Part shown: positions 44,801 to 52,659 of the stretch, piece after piece | How the letters are laid out: the number at the start of each line of letters is the position of its first letter | Numbering within the stretch: the stretch's first letter is position 1 | NCBI GenBank assembly: GCA_963575745.1 | Contig: CAUYUJ010016900.1 | Location: forward strand, 22,501 to 86,500 | Direction of reading: 5' to 3' | Length of the DNA: 64,000 nucleotides | DNA from: Prorocentrum cordatum | Lineage: Eukaryota > Sar > Dinophyceae > Prorocentrales > Prorocentraceae | The notes under the pieces: generated by a model | Databases searched by the model: none | Told to the model about the DNA's origin: nothing | What the model saw: only the letters and a program-made list of their open reading frames with translations | Position numbers and translations under genes: made by a program

Positions 44801-46590
44801 TATATACATGGTCATACACTTCGATGTGTACCCTCATGTCCATAGACATATATAGCTGTATACATATACTTATGCACATACGGATACGTATACTTACACA
44901 TGCATCTGTATTCTGACTGTGCACATGCGTATCTCCTGTAGTACATATATACACATACGTATACACACCTGCGCCTCCGCATCTCCAGGATTTGTACAGC
45001 AAGTACGAAGAGAACCGCGGCAAGAAGAGCAAAACCTCGCTCCCCACAGGCCAGTTCCTCGCGCGCTACTACAACAACAGCGAAGCCGCGATGAAAAAGG
45101 GGGAGGAGAACAACGAGTTCTACAGGACGATCGAGAACGGCGTCGAGCACTGCGCGACGTCCAGCAGCGAGGCCAGCCAGGTCCACGGCACGAGGCGTGA
45201 CGGGGAGTGAGTTTGCATCGTGGGGAATGTCTGCAGCATCATGCATTGGGCGACGGGGAGTGTGTGTGCAGCACCAGTCACTTGCAGCATACATATGCTT
45301 GTTTTACTCACGGTGCTGACACTTCCTCAATTACAGCTGTGTATATATAGATGTGTATACGCACGCGCATGCACGCATGCATACAACTTTAACGCTGCGT
45401 TCATATACTTGATGTGGCCAGGCACAGCCTCAACATCAAGGGCGGCAAGAAGGTGACCAAAGCCCAGGCGGAGTTGGCCAAGCAGGCCGTGAGGATGTTC
45501 ACCTGGGACATCCCAGCCTCCGGCAGCTCGAGCGGTTCTACGCAATTCTTCCCCTTCGCGCAGGATCAATTTATTTGTTCGCCTTCGTTGGTGCTGTGCT
45601 TTTGGGATAGGGCAGTGGGAGGGGAGGGCAGATTATTTCTGGGATAGGGCAGGGGGGAGGGAGGAAGGATGACGTATGATGGTGAGGAAGAGGCGCACAG
45701 CAGCGTGGGCAGGATAAAGTTCGCGACGTCAGTGCAACAGCTTGGTCAGGAGGAGGATGAGGATGCTGAAAAAAGAATGATGACGAGAAGGATGATGCAC
45801 TATGATTTTCATGCCGTTGCAACTCTCAGGAGTTCTTGGCAGCCATGAACGAAGCGGAGTGCGCTGCTGGCCTCCTCGTGGGCGACGCGTTCCAAGCGAA
45901 CGCGGACGCCGAGCACTGCGGCATCGAGGTCCCTGACAACTTCGAGGAGGCGATCATGGCCGTCCAGACGGAGGGGCGGGGAATGGGGGAATGTAAAAGC
46001 GAATATCAATTCGAGGAGGAGGAGAAGGAGGAGGAGGAGGAGGAGGATAGAGGCGATAGGGTAGAAGGCAAGGGGCCTCATGAGGATATGATGGAGAGGA
46101 TGATTGGAAATGATGCTGGGAGGGGTTGGGGCAGGGGATGGGGGGGGGGATTTTGCAGAGTGGAGTGCAGGCCCAGACGGAGCTGGCCAGCCTCGGCAGG
46201 TTCGGCAAGGACAAGGATCGCAAGAAGGCGACGCAGACCCAGGCGAGATAACGATATCTTTCACCTCCACCTCTTCATCCTCCGCACCTTTGCGTTTCTG
46301 ATACCCCCTCCTCCTCCTCGCAATCGCTTCGGCCGAGCAGGCAAATCCTGCTCCCGTACCCCTTCTTATCACCACCCTGTCCTCATCCCGTCCTCCTTCT
46401 TTGCTCGTCCATTCCTCCTCCTTTGCTTGCACTCCCCTCTGTTACTCCATTGCCCCCTCCTCGTCCTCCACGGCGCCAGGCGAAGGCGATCTTCGACGCG
46501 CACACGCAGACGATGCGCGATCTCTGGAAGGAGGTCAGCCACATCCAGTTGCTGGTGAAGGCCAAGCATGACAGGACCAAGGCGAAGTAG
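41854..46590 (+). CDS. Nine-exon KRPAA-repeat nuclear-type protein gene (gene Z)
   Basis: Exons: 41854-about 41983 (MPAKKKKTVDMAAH, acidic end); 42135-42340 (LKRPAAAHLRRPAAAG, LKKPAAATLNIRMGLKRPAA); 44121-44215 (KVRFFKMNEQDIDKTLLEQL); 44424-44511 (AKEQHFIAEAVQVNSDGTLS); 44989-45206 (DLYSKYEENRGKKSKTS, PTGQFLARYYNNSEAAMKKG); 45422-45563 (HSLNIKGGKKVTKAQAELAK); 45830-45973 (EFLAAMNEAECAAGLLVGDA); 46171-46242; 46480-46590 (MRDLWKEVSHIQLLVKAK, stop TAG). Most junctions agree in phase; the first does not resolve. Donors appear to be GT, GC and GA. The KRPAA/KKPAA repeats are a recurring dinoflagellate feature with histone-tail-like composition; a nuclear role is inference. The start ATG precedes a lysine run encoded by 13 A. 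Confidence 0.65.
42726..42747 (+). other. Relict dinoflagellate spliced leader
   Basis: This 22-nt stretch begins TCCGTAGCCATTT and ends CAAAG. It agrees with the dinoflagellate spliced leader at 19 of 22 positions by my alignment (mismatches at positions 14, 18 and 19). The leader is added to mRNA by trans-splicing, so a genomic copy just before an ORF marks a reverse-transcribed mRNA. Confidence 0.65.
42760..43542 (+). CDS. Spliced-leader-tagged intronless ORF, Pro/Val/Lys-repeat protein (260 aa)
   Basis: ATG 42760 lies 12 bp after the relict leader. Residues 20-160 are a Lys-Val-Val-Pro repeat, in which KVVPRPKKMPKVEPKVESKV occurs twice 84 bp apart. An acidic helical segment (SVEEMSAEEIDNEILDAVEE) and a Gly/Ser/Gln linker follow, with a hydrophobic C-terminus. 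No enzyme motif is visible; a basic scaffold or nucleic-acid-binding protein is possible. It sits in the largest intron of gene Z in the same orientation. I read it as a retroposed cDNA, but an exon of gene Z cannot be excluded. An out-of-frame ATG at 42749 opens a five-codon frame. Confidence 0.55.
   Translation: MTSVEGEHAQCPPTPSLKPVVVYPPFAVPKPLLVPKIRRAETLARAEAQDSPVPKPATDLVSEAKPKRRPKVRPKVVPPKVVVPKVVPRPKKMPKVEPKVESKVVPKPTDVPRVVPRPKKMPKVEPKVESKVVPQVVPKVVRKIEPKKMPTVVPRAKVRKSVEEMSAEEIDNEILDAVEESIQGERGGRGGGDSGAASSGSTATAAPQPQQGVAPPPSDSILGTAAAGLHLSDNEAAHALAALAAGWDRLPWLPGRSVWL
43590..44065. repeat. Degenerate 12-bp GGTATCCTTNAA-type repeat
   Basis: Imperfect AAGGTATCCTGA, CTGAAGGTATCC and related 12-bp units in the intron before the exon at 44121. 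Confidence 0.75.
44600..44985. repeat. (TACATA)n / (CACATA)n microsatellite
   Basis: Alternating CATATA and ACACATA units filling the intron between exons 44424-44511 and 44989-45206. Confidence 0.9.
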
Positions 46591-48075
46591 AAGATCGAGC
46601 TTACCTGCAACTACCTACTACTAAGAAGGTCGAGCTTACATGCATCTACCTACTACCCACGGGCACGCTGAAAGTATTCTGGGGGGGGGGGGGGGGGGGG
46701 GGGGGGGGTGGGGGAGCATTCCTATCTCGCTGCCGCAGCGCATGCGTAGCAATGTGGAGGGTGAGGGAGGTATGAGGAGGTGAGAGGGCGGAGGATGTAG
46801 GATACTGTAAGATGATGTAGGAGGGGGAACGGGGAGGATGCCATACGTGGCGCGTGCTCGTGTGTTATGCAGCATGCAATAAGTTATCGCGTTTGTATTG
46901 CACGTTCTCAGATAATGGTTGCATGTTGCTGCCAGAGAGGCCCTCTTGGAAGCTTTGCGTCGCACCCAGCGTTGATTGCGTTTCTTAGCAGATGACATGG
47001 TTATGCTCAGAAGGTGTTGCGTTTGAGGAATTTCCGAAATATGCAATCGAATGCGCAGTGCTGGGTTATGTTTTGGCCCATGTCTCCATCGACGCACGCC
47101 CCTATGCCTTCAATTACCCCCCCCCCCCCCGCTCCTGCGATTCCTTTCCTACGCCTCGAGCCCTCCTTGATGCCTGAAGGGAGAGGGGCCCTTAAGATCT
47201 ATGGAACTTCGCTGCTGGTTCTTCCTGCGTCTTCATAAACCAGTGGGGTATGGAAGTACAAAACAAATGTATGAGAGGAAGGGGGAGGGGAGGAACGGGG
47301 GATTGAGGACATGAAGGGGGAGTGGAGGCAGGAAGAACCATGCACGTATCGCGGGGGTGGGGGGTGGGCAGGTCAGGGGAAACATCATGGGCGAGGGGGG
47401 GTGCACCGCCAGCCTCCGTAAATGGGGCTCGCTCTGACGGAGCCCAGGCGCGGCTCACCCTCGGAAGATAGCGCTGGAGTTCCAGCAGCGCGGCTGCTGC
47501 GTCGCTTGCGCAGCTCAGAAAGTGGGCTCGAAGGAAGATGAGGAGGAGGAGGAGGAACATGAGGTGGATGAGCGAGGAGCGAGAAATCATGAGGAGGAGG
47601 AGGATAGCACGGAATGATGGGGAGGGCAAGGAGCAGGATGCGGACGGGGTCGGGGACGGACAGCAGGATGAAGAACGATGCGACATGGCAGCCACGCCAT
47701 ACACGCTCGAATGCATGTTGGAAGCATACATCCCTAAAGGCATACTCAAGGTATATCAAGATATGTCTCCCAAAAGGTATCCCCAGGGTATCTCTCAAGG
47801 TATCCCCACATGCATCTCTCACAACAAGAACGTTCAGAAATAAACCCAAAGTAATCCTCAAGAGCTCGGCTCTCAAAGTGCATCCTCACATGTAAACCTG
47901 ATCTGGCAGATAAGTTGAGGCGCTTCCGTTCGCGCGACCGTTTGGCGGGCCTAGGGCCAGACCTCATTCCTATCCGCACACGGTGGAACACCCAAAATGC
48001 AACATTAAATTCCGACAGGTGTCTTCAAGGACCCCCCCCCAGACGGATAAGCATGATGTCACGTGGTTGTTGCAA
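46591..48075. other. Intergenic; G run and 12-bp repeat
   Basis: 46681-46708 is a 28-base G run. 47520-47600 is GGA-rich. 47735-47815 is another GGTATCCCNCAA 12-bp repeat. No gene recognised. Confidence 0.6.
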
Positions 48076-48097
48076 TCCGTAGCCGTTTTGGCGCAAT
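48076..48097 (+). other. Relict dinoflagellate spliced leader
   Basis: Begins TCCGTAGCCGTTTTGGC and agrees with the spliced leader at 19 of 22 positions. It lies 61 bp before the ATG at 48159, as expected for a retroposed mRNA with a short 5' UTR. Confidence 0.75.
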
Positions 48098-48158
48098 AGG
48101 TTCAGTGAGCTCGCTTGCATGCACTGTGCTTTCTGGCATCTGTGATCCCGATATCCTC

Positions 48159-50189
48159 ATGAAGGGGGGTCGCAGAGGAGGCGCGCGCAAGGGTAAAGGC
48201 GCTCGCCAACAAGCCTTGGCTGCGGCATTTGCGTTTCAGCATGCAGGTGGCACGCCCAGCTGTTTAGCGCAGGAGTTGATGAGCTTGTGGTGCTGGGGGG
48301 CGATGTCGCCCCAGACGCTGCAGAAACTGGCGTCGGCGGCCCAACGCGATATGCACAGCGTCCAGCAGCAGACGCTTGAGTGCGTCAGGCTGCAAGTGCA
48401 AGACTATATTCCTGAGGATCTTCGTGGTTCTGTTCGCGTCGATCCTACGTCGTGTGGTTTACCGCAACTTGAGAAGTCATCTAAAATCGGATCGAATGGC
48501 AGCCACGCTAACAATTGTAATCGCGACTTGATGCAGCTCATTAGATCTTACAAGTTTGCAAAGCCGACTGTTGAAAAGATCCCGATGGCCATCAGCCCAG
48601 GGAAAGCGACGCTTGCTCAAAAGTCACAGGCTTTTTTGTGGCCGCACGAAATATTCTCAGCATTGTATGACAATTATCAAGATATGTTTGCTTCTAGCGT
48701 GTGCTCCAGCAGGGATGTTGTGGAGGGCTTTTGGAGGGATGTGGCTACGACGCAGCACCCGCAGCTTGCGAACCACCCAATGAAAGGGATTCCTGGTTGG
48801 AGCTCGTTGTTCATACCGCTGTCGTTGCACGGCGATGGTGTTCCAGTTAGCGGCTGCGGTAAACCTTGGGCAAAGTCATATACGATTTTCTCGTGGTGCA
48901 GCTTGCTGGGGCGCGGCGCTGCATTGGAGTGCAATTTTATGATATATTCAGTGTTCGCTTCAATGTTCCCCAAAGCATCTAAATTGGCCTTCTGGAGGCG
49001 TTTGATGAGATCTTTTATGGCTTTGTTCGAGGGTGTCTGGCCCGCGGGGTCAGCGAAGGCTGGGCGACCACTGGCAGGAGGTTACAGTGATGGGCCTGTT
49101 CTCCACCACCACTACCATAAGTTGAGGAGAACGAGGAGGAGGAGGACGAGGAGGAGGAGTAGGTGGAGGAGGAGGAGGACCCCCTCCCCCTCCAACTTAT
49201 GGTGGTGGTGGTGGAAAACAGGCCCATCATACAGAGCGTGCTTGTGGATGTTGAGAGGAGATCTGAAGTACTGGGCTGAGGACTTAGGACTCCCTAGCCA
49301 TTCTTCTGATATCCCGTGCGCGCTCTGCCCCGCGAATTCGTCGACGCTCCCCTGGTGGGAATTGTCCGAACATGCGCAATGGATCGGGCACCTCCACTCG
49401 ACGGCCTCTTTTGAGGCGAGGTTTCCTGAACGGCACCCTATCTTTACGTTGGTGACTCACTTTGCCATGTCAGTTGACGTTGTGCACGTCAAGCATATGG
49501 GTACGGACCAATATTTTGCAGGAAGTGTCATGTATCTTCTCACGCACGACGTCATGCATGGTAGTCCTGAAGAAAATATGAAGCAGCTGCGCACTGAGAT
49601 TTTGTATGAATACAGAAGCGGCAACTATGGAACGACGTATTCGGACATGCGCATTTCCATGTTCAAGAAAAAGAAAAAGGAACCCATTCGCTTACGCGGA
49701 AAAGCACAAGAGGTAAAATGCTTCATTCCTCTATTGCAAAAATTGCGGGATAGACATGCGGACCATGGTTACATTAAACACCAGACTATTGCGGCTGGCC
49801 TGGAACTTTCCTCGAGAATCGATCGCGTTTTAGATCGCAACAAGAACGTTAATATCTTGCAGGGCGGCGACGCAGATGTGTATAGCCAAGCAATTTGGGA
49901 TTTTTTGGTTGTTCAGAATGCCTGTGCTGCCCATTACCAGTCTTACGGTCATAAGCTGTTCGACATCACGGTGAAGAGCCATTATTTGGGACACAGTGCC
50001 ATCCAGGCACAGTATCAAAACCCACGCTGTGGGTGGTGCTACGCTGGCGAAGACATGATGGCCAAGAGTAAAAAACTGTTATCGAGTTGTGTGGTTGGAA
50101 ACACGCCCTTCACGGCAGGGGCCAAGTGTGCTGAGAAATATCTGGCAGGATTGCACTTCATGGCCACGCCGCCGTCGGAGTGGATATAA
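48159..50189 (+). CDS. Transposase-like dinoflagellate multicopy protein (retroposed, with in-frame MITE)
   Basis: This intronless 676-codon ORF starts at ATG 48159 rather than the upstream 48063, because the relict leader at 48076-48097 puts the mRNA start in between. It belongs to a dinoflagellate family I recognise by HGDGVPV and KHMGTDQ blocks. Candidate catalytic features in CACTA-like order: D226 in HGDGVPV; D368 in RGDLKYW followed by C387-x2-C390; and D440-x-x-H443 (DVVH) before KHMGTDQ. GDL then CxxC and a D(2)H box are typical of CACTA/Plavaka DDE transposases; the catalytic Glu was not placed. Residues about 309-357 come from a MITE (49088-49229) plus its 5-bp duplication, 147 bp, which keeps the frame open. 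A lysine run (KKKKKEP) follows near residue 505. Host function is unknown. Confidence 0.65.
   Translation: MKGGRRGGARKGKGARQQALAAAFAFQHAGGTPSCLAQELMSLWCWGAMSPQTLQKLASAAQRDMHSVQQQTLECVRLQVQDYIPEDLRGSVRVDPTSCGLPQLEKSSKIGSNGSHANNCNRDLMQLIRSYKFAKPTVEKIPMAISPGKATLAQKSQAFLWPHEIFSALYDNYQDMFASSVCSSRDVVEGFWRDVATTQHPQLANHPMKGIPGWSSLFIPLSLHGDGVPVSGCGKPWAKSYTIFSWCSLLGRGAALECNFMIYSVFASMFPKASKLAFWRRLMRSFMALFEGVWPAGSAKAGRPLAGGYSDGPVLHHHYHKLRRTRRRRTRRRSRWRRRRTPSPSNLWWWWWKTGPSYRACLWMLRGDLKYWAEDLGLPSHSSDIPCALCPANSSTLPWWELSEHAQWIGHLHSTASFEARFPERHPIFTLVTHFAMSVDVVHVKHMGTDQYFAGSVMYLLTHDVMHGSPEENMKQLRTEILYEYRSGNYGTTYSDMRISMFKKKKKEPIRLRGKAQEVKCFIPLLQKLRDRHADHGYIKHQTIAAGLELSSRIDRVLDRNKNVNILQGGDADVYSQAIWDFLVVQNACAAHYQSYGHKLFDITVKSHYLGHSAIQAQYQNPRCGWCYAGEDMMAKSKKLLSSCVVGNTPFTAGAKCAEKYLAGLHFMATPPSEWI
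49088..49229. mobile_element. Foldback MITE, copy 3, inside the transposase-like ORF (142 bp)
   Basis: Starts TGATGGGCCTGTTCTCCACC and ends GGAAAACAGGCCCATCA, flanked by TACAG at 49083-49087 and 49230-49234. Element plus duplication is 147 bp, exactly 49 codons without a stop. Removing 147 bp restores GGY followed by RACLWML. Confidence 0.93.
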
Positions 50190-50480
50190 AATGCTGTGTA
50201 TGTAAGATGATGGGGATAAGAGGCTGTGGATATAAGTTGTTCCTTTTGTCCCTCCCCCTCCTCCTCCTGAGGGGCCTTGCATCCTTGCCGTTCCGAGTCG
50301 GTTTCAGGCACCGAAGTTCCGCCCCAAGTTGGGCGTCCAAGGGCCTCGCGTCATTGCATGGCCTTGGCTGCTACCCTGAAGGGACGGAAGGAAGAGGAGG
50401 GGGGCCGAGGGCAACAGAGAACATGAGACAAAGATTGGGCAGCGCGGAGTATGATAACAGAGATGTACTACTACTAGTAA
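50190..50480. other. 3' flank of the transposase-like gene
   Basis: No poly-A tract or further gene visible. Confidence 0.5.
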
Positions 50481-50636
50481 GTTCTAGAAATAATATTGAT
50501 AGTAGTAGTAGTAGTAGTAGCAGCAGAAGTAGTATTAGTAGTAATAGTGCTAGTAGGAATCGTAGTAGTAGTGGTAGTAGTAGCAGTAGTAGTAGTAATC
50601 GTATTCGTAGTAGTCGTGGTAGTAGTAGTGGTAGTG

Positions 50637-50679
<43 letters not shown>

Positions 50680-50943
50680 GAGTAGTAGTAGTAGTAGTAG
50701 CAGTAGCAGCAGCAGTAGTATAAGTAATAATAGTACTAGTAGTATTCGTAGTAGTAGTAGTAGTAGTAGTAGTAGCAGTAGTAGTAGTCATAGTATTCGT
50801 AGTAGTCGTGGTAGTAGTAGTGGTAGTAGTAGTAGTAGTAGGAGTAGTAGTAGTAGTAGTAGTAGTGGTAGTAGTAGTAGTAGTCGTAGTAGTGGTAGTA
50901 GTAGTAGTAGTAGTAGCAGTAGTAGTAGTAGTAGTACTAGTAC

Positions 50944-50979
<36 letters not shown>

Positions 50980-51040
50980 AATTAGTAGTAGTAGTAGTAG
51001 TAGTAGTAGGAGTAGTAGTAGTAGTAGTAGTAGCCGCGCG
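50481..51040 (+). repeat. (AGT)n array
   Basis: About 560 bp of AGT with sparse substitutions. Poly-Ser, poly-Val and poly-Thr frames across it are artefacts. Confidence 0.97.
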
Positions 51041-51202
51041 AGGGCATGACGCTGGACCAGACGCCGATTTAAGGGGGGAGGGCGCCTATGCCCTCCCTAT
51101 AAATAAATATTTGACAGCTATGATAACATGTTGTCCTTTTCCAATGGGAGCACGCGAAATTTCTGACCGTCCGAAGCGAGGCGCGCACTCCGAACCCGAA
51201 GC

Positions 51203-51306
51203 GAAACCGAAACGAAACCGAAACGAAACCGAAACGAAACCGAAACGAAACCGAAACGAAACCGAAACGAAACCGAAACGAAACCGAAACGAAACCGAAA
51301 CGAAAC
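51203..51306. repeat. (CGAAACGAAAC)n array
   Basis: About nine near-perfect units of roughly 11 bp. The flanking GAAACTGCAAC word links it in flavour to the GTTGCAGTTTT arrays. Confidence 0.95.
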
Positions 51307-51339
51307 TGCAACGCGTTCGCTGCGCGACGCAGGAGCGAG

Positions 51340-51583
51340 AAAAGTTATCAAAAATCAAAACGGCGCACGGGAAGTTAATATTTTGGAACATAAAAGTTAA
51401 CATTCGGGGAAACAAAAGTTAACATTTTTGAAAACTTTTTTTTTCGCGCCGTTCGGGCCCATTTCCTTGGTTTTGTTAACTTTTTGTTTTTTTTGTTAAC
51501 TTTCCGGAAAGTTGTCAACTTTTTCAAAAGTTGTTAACTTCCATTGGAAAAGGACAACTTTTTAACTTATCTGATCTATAGGG

Positions 51584-51590
<7 letters not shown>
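51340..51590. repeat. GTTAAC-rich segment with TATAGATCA edge, copy 2 (inverted)
   Basis: Contains AAAGTTAACATT, GTTAACTTT and AGTTGTCAAC words and ends GATCTATAGGGTATATA beside a TATG tetranucleotide tract. Reverse-complemented, the edge matches 31023-31060. Confidence 0.7.
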
Positions 51591-51617
<27 letters not shown>

Positions 51618-52065
51618 CATGTATGTATGTACGTATGTATGTATTTATTTATGTATGTATGCATACATGCATGCATGCATGCATGCACGCATGCATGTAT
51701 GTATGTACGTACGTATGTATGTATGCATGTATGCATGCATGCATGCATGCATGCATGCATGCATGTATGTATGTATGCATGTATGCATGTATGCATGTAT
51801 GCATGTATGCATGTATGCATGTATGCATGTATGTATGTATGTATGTATGTATGTACGTATGTATACATGCATGCATTTATGTATGCATGTATGCATGCAT
51901 GCATGCATGTATGCATGCGTGCATGCATGCATGCATGCATGCATGCATGTATGCTTGCATGTGTGTATTTTCGTATGCACCTAGCTATGTAGCTATGCAT
52001 GCATGTCAGCATGTATGTATGTGTGTGTGTGCGTGCATATATGCATGCATGTATGTATGTCTTGC
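51585..52065 (+). repeat. (GTAT/GCAT)n microsatellite
   Basis: About 480 bp of ATGT and ATGC tetranucleotides on the plus strand. Confidence 0.97.
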
Positions 52066-52659
52066 CCTGGCGTGCCTGGTGCTCTCTGCGTAGAACGACG
52101 GGAGGGCGCCGTTGCGACCGTGATCGCGTTATTGCTTCAGCTTTTTGTGGTGTCCCGATGCCAGGGTCCCGCAACGGATTTTGACTTGTGGGCGCCATCC
52201 CTCAGCTACTGACGGCCCACTGCTGGCTGGCGCAACCGTGCCCACCTTGCCGTGGCTGCCCGAGCCTGGCGCGTCCCTCGTGCCCTTCGGCGAGCTGACC
52301 GGCGTGCTCAAGCCTGCGGTGCCCTGTGGGGCTTCATCCCTGGCAGGCCAGCGGGGGCGCTGGCAGCGGCTCAGGCTCACCGCCTTCGGTCACCACCCAC
52401 CAAACCACCCAAACGCAACCCGAAGGCCCCAATTTGCCCTCCATTTCCAGTGGTGGGGGGTCGGGGAACATTGAATAAAAAAACATGGAACCCGTGCCCC
52501 CCCCACCCGAAATTCGGGTCAAATTCGGGTCTTCGGGTTGGGTTGGGGTGGTCTGGTAGGTAGTCATTCGGAGCCGCCCTCGCCCTCGGAGCCGAAGGCA
52601 GCCGCTGCGCCGGCGGCGGAGGCAGCGGCCGGGCCGCCGAGGGGCCGACAAGCGGCGAG
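52066..52659. other. No gene recognised upstream of the retroelement
   Basis: GC-rich with ATTCGGGTCAAATTCGGGT-like short repeats at 52510-52545. May be the retroelement's leader. Confidence 0.4.

Noticed and set aside
51203-51306. Telomere-like repeat
   Set aside because: The CGAAACGAAAC unit does not fit a TTTAGGG-type telomere and the array is short and internal.
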